Shown: positions 23,041 through 35,946 of the stretch, piece after piece | How positions within the stretch are numbered: the first letter of the stretch is position 1 | Layout: each line of letters opens with the position of its first letter | From: Brachynemurus nebulosus | Lineage: Eukaryota; Arthropoda; Insecta; Neuroptera; Myrmeleontidae | Assembly: GCA_035578155.1 (NCBI GenBank) | Contig: JAPWDM010000035.1 | Location: forward strand, 1,058,001-1,122,000 | Direction: 5' to 3' | DNA: 64,000 nt | The notes under the pieces: model-generated | Databases searched by the model: none | The model's input: the letters and a program-made list of their open reading frames with translations, nothing else | Told to the model about the DNA's origin: nothing | Made by a program: the position numbers and the translations under genes

Positions 23041-25061
23041 TTACCACAAATATTTTACTTTTTAATATAGATAAAATAAATTGAAGAAAAATTTACATAA
23101 TGTTATGAGAGTCCACGTAATTTTAGGGGTTGTAAAAAACACCCAGTAAAGGTCAGTTAATCGATTTCGACAAGTAAGATGTGTCCTAAGGAGAATCCCA
23201 GGGGTAACTTAACGACGTCCAAATTTTGAAATTATATTTCATTCTTGAGTTAGGGGTCAAAAAAAACATAAATGCGAAGAAATCAAAATAGTTCCTTTTG
23301 CGCGTCAACATCAGCAGTTAATTGTTACAAAGGAGGTTACTAACTTCGAATTTCATAATTAATACTGCATTACGTACTTATTATGTGAATTATGCTACCT
23401 ACTAAATGATGTGTTTATAGTATTGTTTTTTTCTTTCTTAAAAATACTACGAAATATATTTTTTTCTTTCTCGAACCTGTATTAGCAATCGAACAGACAG
23501 TGTAATTACATCTCAAAGTCATTTCTCTTAATATGTACGCAAAAATATTATTGCGTAGACCAATAGCTCATTCTTAAATGTATTATTAAAATTAGTAAAT
23601 AATTTCGTAATTGTAACAAGCATTTTTAGAATAACCTATAAAAAATCATTTTTAAAATATTTATCTTTTCGCTAAAAAAGATAAATAAAAATTACTAAAC
23701 TTTTTCAAAATTGTTACTTTTAAAGCTAACAATAAGTTGGATCAAAGGAATGTTTTCACAAACTTATTTTCGAAAGTAACTTTAGAACAAACTTTTTGTT
23801 ATGTGGGCAAACTTTCTTTTGAAAATAGGCTGTAGGTATTTTTTTAAACGTTTGTACACTTTACCCAACAGTATTTGGGATGACTTTTTGAGAGGGTGTT
23901 TCTTAGAGACCATAAACTTTCAAAAAGTTAAATTATTTTATTGCTTACAATAAATACCACCCTACATTCCCTCCAATTGTGTTTAAATTTATTACCTCTT
24001 TTACAATTGACGGATTCTTTTAGCACTTACATAGATAAGTAGATAACCTGCTGCGAAGAATACTGCTGATTATAGCCGTACTTGAAAAGTCATCTCATTT
24101 AAATGTGGTCAAACTCTACTACGGGTGTAAACGAATAATTTTGTGAAATAGTGTTCATGTTATAATTCGTTCATGCAATGATAAGCCTCTTTGTCTTCAT
24201 ATGGTAATTATAATGTTAGGGTAACACTAAAATGTAATACAAAATTACAAAATATAAAAAAAAAAATTACAAAACAAAAGCATGTTGTTTGGTATCAACC
24301 ATTGAACATTATTTTTGTATTAAGTTAAAAGTTGAAACAAAGTAAACATTATGTCAATGACATGTTCGTGATCCTAATCAAATTAAATTACTTTTTAGAC
24401 ATTTTTTATAGATATGTTCTTCGCTAATTCGTACTATACATATTCGTTTCGAAATATAGGTAAAAACAATAATAATTTTGATTTATGAGACTTAACTATA
24501 AAGTCAGAGTAAAATGTTTTAATAACTTAAAACATGATTTTCTAAAAGGTATTCTTCATTTGAATAAATGTGAAAAATTTTAAAATCTTTATAGGTCACT
24601 AAAACATGGCCGACTAAGTAATAGTTATATCATTGGATATAACAAGCATGCAATGATGATTCTTACTCACGTTGGTATATACTTGTAAGTAAAATGAAAA
24701 ATTTTCTCTATGATTATTTCACTATTCCAGTATAAATTTGCAGATTATTCAAAATGTTTAAAAGTATTGATAACATTGAAAGCAATATAGGTAAGAAGCT
24801 AAGAATTCGTACTACTACACAAAGGCGGCTAACTTTTTCAAGAGTCAGTGCCGGACAGAACCTTATTTTTATTCTTGTGATATTTTGAAACATTTTAAAA
24901 AATTTATTTTATAGTTAAATACAACCAAAAACCAAAAAAATAAAAAAATAAAGTTTATTGTTAAAAACAAAAAAATAAAAAAATATCCCTATCGCAGCAC
25001 CTGCATAACATAGCGAATTTTCATTTACAAAAATCCGTTTTTCTGTGATTTTTCCTCTTCT
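23041..25061. other. 2 kb of AT-rich DNA, no supported gene
   Basis: Nothing but AT-rich sequence and very short ORFs. The segment around 23101-23221 is slightly richer in GC but has no recognisable feature. Confidence 0.4.
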
Positions 25062-25400
25062 TTCTAATGGTGTGAATAAATGTCGCAAAAATTTTTTAAC
25101 TTGAGACAATTCTGGCAAAAAACTAATTTTTATCACTAAAAATTACCAAAAAAACCATGTTCCAGGCATCCGACATGGCTGGGTAACGAATTGTTCAACG
25201 GTGTGGGAATAAATACAAATATAATATATAAATTTTAGTGAATATTATTTTCTTTTTGTAGGGGCCTCAAAACAAATTTCCACCATAGTCTCGGGCTCAA
25301 GTCGCATCATGAGAGTGGCTGTAATAACTAAATTCCATTCTGGAAGTTCGCTAAAACCACCCATAAAACCTATAAGTCTAGCAAGTACTTAACACATTAA
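25062..25400 (+). repeat. Dispersed repeat, uninterrupted copy
   Basis: Shares AATTCTGGCAAAAAACT, GGCATCCGACATGGCTGG, TATATAAATTTTAGTGAATA and a GGGCCTCAAAACAAATTTC block with 26625-27475. It lacks the 26879-27341 insert and so serves as an empty-site reference for that insertion. Confidence 0.65.
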
Positions 25401-26624
25401 TATTTTTTGTATATATCAACATCTACAAACATTTCAGTCCCTTTGTTTCAATCTTGCCAGAACTTATACACTTTTTAATTATTTTTTTTATTGTTAAAAT
25501 CGAAACGATATTTTGAAAACGGTTAAAATTACTATTTTTTACATCAAAATGTCAACACAATCACCCCCTAGTTAATTACCCCTAGACTTGATGCTAGAAA
25601 ATTGAAAAAAAACCGGTCATATAGATTTTTTTAATTTCGATTTTATTTGTAATGATTGACTTACGAAATTCAAAAGGACATTTTAAAAATGTGTGTATTC
25701 GCTATGAGCTTTTGTCTGGAGGGAATCCAGCTCCTAAAAATCGGCTCCAGCGCTCAAGATGGACAGAACATATCAGTTTATCAGGACGGCATTTGTACAT
25801 AATTTTAATATTTTCTTTAAGAAATAGTATTTTGTTCTAAATACTTGTTTGATTTTTTCAAGGCGAGTATTTATTACGATTTCTGTTTACCAGCTTCTAC
25901 AAAATAAAAAAAAATCATTTGTAACACTACGATCAAACGTTATTTTCAAAAAAAATATAAAAGTTACCTCTTATATGCTTTTTTTGAGTTAATTATTGAA
26001 AAATATTCCATTTTCCGACATTTTTGAGGTAAAATGAGCAGATGTATGGTTTTTATTAAACAAATTTCAGCTTTTTAATATATTTTCGCCTTAAAATATT
26101 TAATATTTTCAAAAATGTATGGTAGAATTTGTCAAAATTTAAAATTATTTTTGTTGTCAAAAAAAAAAAAATGAATGTTCAAATTTATTTACGTGTAAAA
26201 TACTGTGTTTATACATAATAATTATAACAGTATTGTCATTTGGATAAAAAATTACGTAAAATTTGATTTGAATATGATTTAACGTAATTTTTATGCGATT
26301 GTGGCAAACTCTTATTAATTTTAGTAAGGTGTAAACATAATCTAAATTCTGACCGTATCACATAAAACAAATTTTCTTGGCAATTTTCCTATAAAAAAAA
26401 TGGAATAGACAGATTATAAAGATTTACTCAACTGAGAGAAATAGAATACAACTGAATCGTTAAATTGGATTAAAGAATCATGACACGTCACTTATAAAGC
26501 CTTTTTCTTTAATGTAGCATCGCAGAAAATGAGACAGAAAAAAAAAGACTGAGTGCGAGTGTAATAAAAAATGATTTCTTCCAACATATTTTGTAACTTT
26601 TAATAAAAAGTAATTAATTTAGAG
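25401..26624. other. AT-rich DNA, no gene seen
   Basis: A short fragment at 25545-25640 (TCAACACAATCACCCCCTAG, then CCCCTAGACTTGATG) belongs to the 10.7 / 62-64 kb repeat family. The rest is low-complexity AT-rich sequence. Confidence 0.45.
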
Positions 26625-27475
26625 CAATGGTGTAAATACATTTTTTACGCATATTGCCTTTTACTTTGGCTTAGTGTAAAAAAAATTGAAAAATTGCTTA
26701 ATTCTGGCAAAAAACTCATTTTGTTGACAAAAAATGCCCGAAAAACCTACTTCTGGGCATCCGACGTGTCTGGCTAATGAACTTAGCCGAGCCAATCTAG
26801 TCTTCAGTACGCACACAAAATTTCACAAGCATTAAACGTTTTGTTCGAGAGTTGTCGCGCGGATACATGAATATATATACCATGTGAGTTTTTTGAGAGT
26901 TGCCATTTCTATTACAACCAAATTTTTATGATAGAAATGGTACTGGAAAAGGTTCTTTTCTTGGATGTAATGGAAATTGTAACCAAGAAAACACTATCGG
27001 TTGAAATAGCCTCAAGTACATATGCATATTTTTACCAGCTAACTGATAAATTTAAGAAAACTTAAAAAATTAAACTTGGGTAAAAAAAAACTTTTTTGCT
27101 CATTTATGTTGTTAATTAATGCATTAGAATGGTTTTATCGAAAAATTAATATATAGTCCCATTTAAAAATCTATAAGTTTGTGTCATAGCTCGCAAGCCA
27201 TAAGAGCTATAAAGCTCCTGACTATAACAATCGGTTGCCCCCGTCGATATCTACAACTCTTATTTGAACAATTTTTCGATTAAATCAACGGTTTGGCTGT
27301 AATAAACATGGCAACTCTCGAAATACTCACACAGTATATATAAATTTTAGTGAATATCATTTTCGTATTCTAGGGACCTCAAAACATATTTCTGTTATGG
27401 TCCCGGGCTTAGGTCGCGTCATGACATCTACTGTAATAGCTGAATTTCGAGTTTCCGAAATTCGCTAAAAATAGC
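26625..27475 (+). repeat. Dispersed repeat, copy interrupted by a TIR element
   Basis: This is the second copy of the repeat at 25062-25400. Homology stops near 26878 and resumes near 27342 at TATATAAATTTTAGTGAATA, so the sequence between is an insertion. Confidence 0.65.
26879..27341. mobile_element. 463-bp TIR element, GAGAGTTGCCAT ends
   Basis: The left end reads ATGTGAGTTTTTTGAGAGTTGCC and the right end is its inverted match (GGCAACTCTCGAAATACTCAC, then ACAG). The element sits in an ATATATA target, as shown by the uninterrupted copy at 25062-25400. A relative in the opposite orientation lies at 40543-40912. No ORF. Confidence 0.7.
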
Positions 27476-28425
27476 GGGGCTAACTTGACGGAGTAGGCGA
27501 CTTTGATATAAAAAATAAGTGGTGAGGTTAGTTTAGGTTAGGTTAGTTAAAGTTCGGTTAGTTTAGTTAGTTTTAACAATATAATTCGACTTTGTATGTA
27601 TATTCTGGTAAAACTAGCCAAAATAAATACTTTTAGTGTACATACTGGTTAATTTTCTGACCAGTGTGGAATTTACCACATAAATTAACAAATAGTTGAG
27701 GCATTTTAAAAAATAAGTGCGGAAATTACATGTGCCCGGCGGAGTTGTATTGTCAACCAAATGGTCGGAAAACGACAAATTATATTACACGACCAAATTT
27801 TATTCTAACTAATGACGAAAATGATTCCAGGCTACAGTAATAAAATTAAAGAACGGCTTTTAAATATTTTTCTAATAGGTACTTAAGAAAGTATCGATGT
27901 GTATTTGAATTACATGGTAGACGAAGTGGTCGAAAAAACACATTTCATATTAAATGTAATTATAATTTAAAAAGCTGATAATTAAAAAACGCCGTGAGTA
28001 GCGGGGCCCCATCACGGAAGTCGAATTTTTCCCTTCATGTTCGGTATTGAATGTCTACAAGCGAAATGTGATTGAAAGTCTACAAGCGATTTGTCATTTT
28101 GGTGGTTTCAAAACTGATGATGAGTGTCCCGCTGATCGGGGCTTTAAAAAAGGTTTTAGGTTTTTAAGGGCTGAATCTCAGTAAATTTCGGTTTTGTGCC
28201 GATAGCAGTTAGCAGAAAAAAAGCCAACACAATTCGTACGAGGGCATTCCTACCCATACTTATCCGCTAATTCCCTGTTTTATTTTTAAATATTAAAAAA
28301 GGGCCTTAAATAGTAAACTGGAAGGCCTTTATGAAGATCATCTTAGATTTCTATTTTGTAAATAAAAATTCAAAATTCCTACTTTATAAATAAACATTAA
28401 TAACATTTTTAAATTACTTAATATG
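27476..28425. other. No gene; short TTAGG-type block
   Basis: Around 27519-27570 the sequence GAGGTTAGTTTAGGTTAGG and following GGTTAG words form a degenerate insect-telomere-like block. The remainder is unremarkable. A small direct repeat occurs near 28040-28100 (GTCTACAAGCGAAATGTGA, then GTCTACAAGCGATTTGTCA). Confidence 0.45.
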
Positions 28426-28688
28426 TATGTATTGCATCTATATATATATATATATATAAAAGAGAAACACCACTTATACACCCACCTATCACAAAATCTC
28501 CAAAACTACAATACCTACAAACTTGAAATTGGGCATTTCACCCTCCTAAAGGTTGAGTCGGATCCAAAATTTGCCCAAAATTTGAGCCCCCACCTTGATA
28601 GTATGAGGTGCATCGGAAATGAGCCCCACTTACCAAATTTCAGCTCTTAACTTCCATAGGGGGCCCTACACGTGTCAAAAGCTAGCGG

Positions 28689-28749
<61 letters not shown>

Positions 28750-29000
28750 GGATAGCGCCTCTACTCTCGCCTCTCGCCGTGCTTATCGTATAGGCTGTAT
28801 TAGTCTAATTTTTTCAAGAAAAAATTCGACTAAAAATAATGTGATTATAAATGTAGGCGGTCCGCACAAATCATCCGAGATTTTGCCGAACCGTGACTGA
28901 AGAAAGGTTGAGAAACACTGTTTTACAACATATTCAAATTTCATCAGAATCGATAGGTCCGGCCTCGGAACCTTCTTGTCAATTTTTATTATTTTCAACC
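28426..29000 (+). repeat. Dispersed repeat fragments around an (AT)n microsatellite
   Basis: 28470-28690 (CACCCACCTATCACAAAATC ... GGGGGCCCTACACGTGTC) looks like part of a dispersed element. An (AT)n tract (28690-28744) follows, then a stretch ending in GATAGGTCCGGCCTCGG, the terminal word of the 62-64 kb repeat family. The ORFs through the tract are artefacts of the dinucleotide run. Confidence 0.5.
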
Positions 29001-29405
29001 TACTGAATGCAGGACTCCCGGGACGCATTAGACTCGTTCCGGGACTATTTTAGGATAAATTTCAACATGGGACAGTCCCGCAAAATCCCGGATGGGTGGT
29101 CGCTTTATACTACACAAACAATAAAGGACTAGGTAAATAGAAAACTGGATAAATGTAATAGCACATGCAGTATTATTATTCAAGTATAGAATTTACAATT
29201 TATTATGATACACTATGGTAAATTAGTTTGGACAAATCTAGCTTCGAACACAATTTGCAAACTTGGCTGATGTAAGTTGTGCATGTATTATACCTTAGGT
29301 CAAGGGTTCTGAAATTTCTCTCTATCTCTCACGTACACCTATTTATATCATAAACAAAAGATTGTGCTCGCGTGATAGGAAAATTTCCCAAAGCAGAATT
29401 TATAG
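29001..29405. other. No gene seen
   Basis: AT-rich sequence with a slightly GC-richer start (GGACTCCCGGGACGCATTAG). Nothing recognisable. Confidence 0.4.
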
Positions 29406-29407
29406 TA

Positions 29408-29532
29408 GGGTAAATGCCCCTATACCCGAACGCGTTCAATACTTGAACAGTCTTCATATTTTGTATATTAATGAAGTTATTTCTGAAAAAAAAAAAGAAA
29501 AACGATAAATATGAAAACTGTTCTATTATTCT
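29408..29532 (+). mobile_element. Truncated MITE, GGGTAAAAGCCCC family
   Basis: Starts TA|GGGTAAATGCCCCTATACC and continues through CGCGTTCAATACTTGAACAG as in the copy at 11799, but the matching right end is missing. Confidence 0.65.
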
Positions 29533-30576
29533 ATTCCTAATGATATAGAATTATAGATGATCCTATTTGTTGTTTGCAAGTTTTCGTATTTTATTTTTAC
29601 TGAAGAAATTTAAGAATTTACTTTCGAAAGATCCGTCGTTGCAAAGAATTAAAGAAGGGTAGCTCCATGATAATTGAACAAAATTAGAATATTTCATTTT
29701 AATTTAAATATTTAGAATTTATTACGTTTTGAGGTTAACTATTATTAAGTTGATCTCACCCTAGTAAAGAAGAAACGTAAAAAAATATATCAATTTAAAA
29801 GTGGCATTCCGATTTTAATAGGTGTAACGAAAATGCTAAGTTGTGGTGAAATCACCCTAAAGCAAATTAACTGCTAACAGATGACAGTTGAGAAAAGCCC
29901 TTTTATTTCTAAAAAATCTGTGAAAACTCTTTTTATGTATTAAGTTTTGAAATTAGTATGTAGATAGATTCCAATGTTTCACATTGCTTATTAAAATCAA
30001 AAATGAATTTTAGCTTGATTCTTGACGCCATTTGTATACGTGCCAGCAATCGCTCGACCTCTAATGATGTCATTTTTTGTTGTCATTTTTTTCGAAAATA
30101 TTTTGGAAAGGATTTCCAATTTCGCCTTAATCTCTATTTCTTTGAAAGTTAAGCTAAAATTATTTAAAAGTTTCTTGGATACATCAGAATGCCGAGTTAT
30201 GAGGTACTATCTTCTTTTTTCTGTTCACCTGTCCCCTACTTACAGATACAATGTTAATATATTGTGTATACTATATTTTTACGTGAAGATACGTAAAAGT
30301 GAACTGCATTAAAATTGCATTGCAACAAAGTTCCAGCATGTAATCATTGAACACAGCGGCAGTAATGTATTTAATTTACATTTTTATATCCGTTTCGCGT
30401 GTTTTTTTATTTTTATTTCCATTTAAAATTTATTCCAGGCTTAAGTAGCTACGATAGTTAAATATTTTTCCATTATTGTTTAAATTTTTTTAATAGAAGT
30501 ATCTGTCATTTGTCATTTTCTATTATAAACATTTTGTTAATCAGATGGTTGATGTGGTTTTATGTGGCGGAACGAG
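29533..30576. other. No supported gene
   Basis: AT-rich sequence. A 96-codon opening at 30022-30312 has no recognisable motif, no coding bias I can see and no neighbouring gene parts, so I do not annotate it. Confidence 0.4.
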
Positions 30577-31317
<741 letters not shown>

Positions 31318-31540
31318 TAAGTCTAATGTTGTACAGGAAATTTTTGTCTAATAATGCTTCGATTATTCATCATACGGAAAAGTCGTTTATTATTTAGCGT
31401 CGTTATATTAAATTTTTCAAGCAAAATATAAAAGGGCGATTCTCACATAACGCACGGAAAATTTTGCAACTTAAAAAAAAAATACAATTAACAATAAACA
31501 AAATTTTTTTAATAGGCAGTATTTTATTCAAATTTTCAAA

Positions 31541-31644
31541 GACCGAAAACGCTTATTAAGCGAAATTGATCGACCAAAACGCGTTCTGCCAACGGCCATG
31601 ACGCGTTGTGGCCCATCACCTTCGCTCAATGAGTGTTTTCGGTC
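31541..31644. repeat. Short inverted repeat around GACCGAAAACGC
   Basis: GACCGAAAACGCTTATTAAG and TCAATGAGTGTTTTCGGTC form arms of about 20 bp with mismatches around a GC-richer loop that contains CGCGTTCTGCCAACGGCCAT. Function unknown. It may be a small MITE. Confidence 0.45.
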
Positions 31645-32722
31645 TCTGAGTCTAACATATTTATGCAATAAAAGACACGTCAAAAATAAGGAATAAATAC
31701 GAACAATTTATTAACACGATGACGGTCGTGAAGAATTATGACGAAATGGCCAAATGGTACACTATTTTGACAGCTATTATAATTTATGTAGAATTGTTAA
31801 TGTCCTAGGTTTCACTTGACGTCTTATGACGTCAATGACCGCCAAGGTGTTCAAAATTTGAAATCACTATTTTCATTTCAAATTCTTATTTAACTGTTTG
31901 TGAGGTTCACTACATATCCACGCATTTCCCAGGTAGTCTATATAACAACATTTCTTTCTAATCTCTGTTACTAAGTTCAGTTAAATACGATTGAACATGT
32001 CATTTAGCGAATTATTTCTCTAAATTAAAAATAATATATTTACAACCAATATTGGTTCGTTTATCTGGCGCCAATATTTGTTAACAACGCAATCGAAAGA
32101 CACCGGTTATGGGTCAGAAATAATTTTCAAAGACGTTTGTTAGATATTAACAATGTACGGAATTATTTTTATTCATAAAAATGAAATTGGTATTGATTAA
32201 ACAGTAATTAGCGTGCAAAAATAAAATCAGTCGTTTTATTAATAAATCAATTTCTATTGATTTATGATGCCGATAAAAAGTAAATTAATATTTATTTGAA
32301 TTATTAACTTAACATTAAACATTTTATGTTAATTTAAAAAACACTTAATGAAGAGTTTTAATAATAATTATTTTTTTTTATACTTGTAAATTTTGTTAGT
32401 AATTTTGAGAGACGTTTCGCTTTTTGAGTACATAGTGTAACGAAAATTTGGCACACTGTTTACCGTGCATAAAATCAATTATTATTTCAGTTAGGCAGTA
32501 TTATCAATTAGTCAGTATTATAAATTATTTATAACGTAGGTACATGCAGTATTTTGGCTTTAAAATATTAGTAAGTAAATTTTAAAAAGATCTTTTAAGA
32601 GGAATTAAAAATGTATTTGTAATGGCAAGGGATAGTTGCCTTAATTCGACCACTGTCTTCGATTGACTACCACTTTATAAGTATTGAATAGGTGAGAAAT
32701 TTCGATTACCTCCAGTTGATAA
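31645..32722. other. AT-rich DNA, no gene seen
   Basis: No ORF or element end. Near 31811-31835 the word GACGTCTTATGACGTCA holds two TGACGTC/GACGTCA half-palindromes without a gene next to them. Confidence 0.4.
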
Positions 32723-32724
32723 TA

Positions 32725-33654
32725 CAGTAGAACCTGTTTAAGTTGGACACCTGCAGTGCAATCAAAAACTGTCCAACATAAACAGGTGTCCAACATATGC
32801 AAAATACCAAAATCATCTACGCTTAGTAATTTTAAGGTTAACACTAATTTAGAATATAATGCAAAATTAATTATTTTTAGAGTAATACATATACACACAT
32901 CTACGTATCAATATTTATTGAAATAAACTATCGAATAACAATCGTAATACATACATATTATAGATATTTAAATATTATCTTTCGTAAAAAAATCACTTAT
33001 CTTAGTTTGTTTGGATACAATTTTTAGGAAAATTTTGCTTTCTAATTTGCTTTGAATTTTGAATAAATCTTCTAACAGTTCGCATGGGTTTTCAGTTAAA
33101 TACTTAATGGCGGTATTTATACCGTTCAACAAAGCTTCTTCAGGGGTTGTTGGTTTCTCCGCTACTTTCTCGCACTCGTCACTAGATTCTTCGATTTCTT
33201 GTTCCTCGTCTAGTTGTAAAACATGTTGAAGAACGTCTTGATGTGTATTGAAGACATGATCGTGTATCTCCAAGTAGGCATCGGCGGTGATCATTTCTTC
33301 AGCAGTCTGTAACTGATTTTGAAACTCTGGAGGTAATAATTTAATTGCATCGCGAAGTTCTGAATCAGGGTCTTCATTATGATCCCCTTCATTTGCTTTT
33401 GGAATACTAAAACCAGCTCACACGTGTTTCGGTCACGTGTAAAATACATGAATGTCCAACGTAAACAGGTCAAAATATCAAAAATCATTTTAAAAAACTG
33501 TCCAAATTAGACAGGTTTCCAACATATAGAGGTGTCCAACTTATAAGTATTAATATGCATTTAAAACAATGTAATTTCGCCAGGCCAATTGAAAAGTGTC
33601 CAACTTGAGCAGGTGTCCAGTATACAGAGGTGTCCAACTTGGCAGGTTTCACTG
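32725..33654 (-). mobile_element. pogo/Tigger-like element, internally deleted
   Basis: It starts TA|CAGTAGAACCTGTTTAAGTT and ends CAGGTTTCACTG|TA, the pogo-type inverted repeat with TA duplication. Subterminal GGTGTCCAAC words are repeated at the right end (33493, 33530, 33591, 33629). The minus-strand C-terminal fragment of a transposase remains inside. The DNA-binding and most of the DDE region are gone. Confidence 0.8.
32968..33412 (-). pseudogene. C-terminal fragment of pogo/CENP-B-like transposase
   Basis: The open frame runs without a start codon from about 33412 to the stop at 32968. Pieces are SIPKANEGDHNEDPDSELRD, LLPPEFQNQLQTAEEMI, an acidic stretch (DEEQEIEESSDECE), CELLEDLFKIQSKLESKIF and the terminal TKISDFFTKDNI. 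A C-terminal QTKISDFF-type tail (resembling PCNA-binding motifs) is common in pogo-family transposases. The first Met (33294) is internal. The fragment lies after the catalytic domain, so it cannot act as a transposase. Confidence 0.65.
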
Positions 33655-33895
33655 TATTTGTAGTTCTAACTCTTCTCTCCCCAGTTTGCATAATTAGAAT
33701 CTTTTGTATTTGAATGATTTCAAGTTGAAGTTTTTATTACATTTTGTTTGAGTTTTGAAACTTTATTCGAAACATTACATACTATACCAAATTGTAATTA
33801 TTAACAAACATAATATTAATTATCGTACTGGAAAGGCTATTGCGTCAACTATAAAGAGATGTAATCAGTTTCAAAATTTACAGCATGGGTTAGAA

Positions 33896-34228
33896 CAGTG
33901 GCTCCCAAAATGGGTTCTGTGAGAAAATTTTTAAAAATGACCTCCGTGAGAAATCTTACGGAAAGTGGTAAGAGAACAGTATGGTCTAGTTTGGTGTCGG
34001 AAGTTTCTTTTTTCTTTTCAATAGTATTTTTTGTTTTCTTTTTTTGCTTTTTTTGTCTACGTTATCTTTTGTAAGTTATTTAATGACTTATGTCTCAAGG
34101 TTACGAGGTCTCCTAATTGAAGTCTTACTAAGAACTTTTTTGCTCCCCGACTCTATTTGAGGTAGTGTTACATATCAATTTAACAATCCAAAAAGTGTCC
34201 TGCAATGAAGAAAATTTGGGAAACTCTG
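33896..34228. mobile_element. 333-bp hAT-type MITE with 8-bp duplication
   Basis: The ends CAGTGGCTCCCAAAATG and ATTTTGGGAAAC-like TTGGGAAACTCTG are inverted copies of the CAG...CTG type. They are flanked by GGTTAGAA (33888-33895) and GGCTAGAA (34229-34236), an 8-bp duplication with one change. No coding content. Confidence 0.75.
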
Positions 34229-34236
34229 GGCTAGAA

Positions 34237-34705
34237 AACCTCACACGTGTTCAGCTATTTGTCCAAGTTGTCTTATTTCGACTGCAATAGCACAAATAAT
34301 AACCAAAACTACGCAAAAAGAATATTAGTCTGTTAATCGTTAATTAAGGAAGTTAACATGTTGCTTTAAGAATTAACTTTTTAGTTAATTTAAAAAGCTT
34401 TTGGCCGTCTTCTTAACTTCAATTAAATTAAACTTCAGTTAATATAAGTCCGGTATTTGCGCGCTAAGCTTGTAAGCGTGTTATGTTAAGCTACTACTGC
34501 AACGTCGTGTTGTCGCCCATTTTGTTTTTAATACCGTGAAATACTGTCATACAACCGAAAGAGAAACCTAAGAGTTATAATCTTTAGTTTCTTTGAACTG
34601 AACCCCTGGAGAACATAAATAAAACACAATGACGATATTTAAGACGTACTGGTCATCCTTAGGTTGCAATATCTCCAGACGCCATCGGTTGATGTCTTAT
34701 TAAGA
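34237..34705. other. No gene seen
   Basis: AT-rich spacer between a hAT MITE and a dispersed repeat. Nothing supported. Confidence 0.4.
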
Positions 34706-35946
34706 ACTAGCTGTCACCCGCGGCTTCGCAAGCGTGAATTTCGTAATTTAGTACAGGTAATTCTTTTTAGGTAGTTTGCTAAAATATTTTGCCCCTATTT
34801 TCTTATCATAAGCTGAAATGATAGGCGTTATTTATTGGTAAGTTCACTCATCAATCCTCTTTATTTTTAATTTCTCCCTTTGGCTAGTTATCTAGGAACA
34901 ATTGAAAAATTTCAAAAACTAATTGGTCATTTCTTCAAGCATATAACATAGATTAAAAATCTAAAGTAAGCCTATTAAGAAGGTGTCAATGAATTTGGTA
35001 TAGAAGTTAAAAAAGTGTGTTGATTTAAAATACTCAAATATTACATATTTTTAAAACACCTAATATTTTGTAGACTTTAGGTACTCTAAATAAGTATCCT
35101 CCCTATTCCTATTGGAAAATTTAAATCCCTACATCCCCTATAAGTCTGTTTGCATTATATTTGAACATTTCCCAAAGTAACTGACTCATTGTTGGAGACG
35201 CTAGAACTGTAGACGTTGAAAATGTAAAGTTTGACCTCTCCCCCATTTTTTTGCCTTTATTCCCGATTTTACTCTTTACAAGGTTAATTTTCAAAAAGTG
35301 ATGAATCATCTATTCATTAATTTATTTTTGACCTCCTTTGACTATGCCCTCCAGTTTCATGTGTGTAAAATTATCGTAACTGTGAGTAAAGCTACGTTAA
35401 ATCAATTATTCCGAAACAAATGGGACAAATTTAGTTTCAAATCAGTTCTTTAAAGTGCTTCGCTTCGCTCGCCAAACAATTCAAAATTCTATAAAAGGTT
35501 AATTACATGTAATACTTCGCTCCGCTCGCCAAACGACTCGGAAGTAACCATTAATAAATCTAATTTTCACACTCTGAGATCTTTCCATGGATTCCCATAT
35601 TGATGGTTTTAAAATTAATTCAATTTTAGATCGTTTTCCGGATCCCAGAACCCTGGTGAACTTTTTAAAATTATGTTCAGTTTCTCCATAATTAAACTTT
35701 ACTACTATTCTTTTCTAAAGTGAAATTTTAGTAAAAAAGTTTTGAAGTTAACTTTAAAATTTTTAAATATTATTTTTATTGTAACTTAGGTAATCTTTTG
35801 TTTTTCTTTCTTTTGTTTCCGTTTGTTGTTAAAGGATTATTTTTGATATATCAACTTTTGTCTTGAATATATCAACCCCCATAAAGAATATTGTGATAAT
35901 TTTGATTAAAAATGTTGTCGATGTTGAGATGGTGAAGCGTCTAAGG

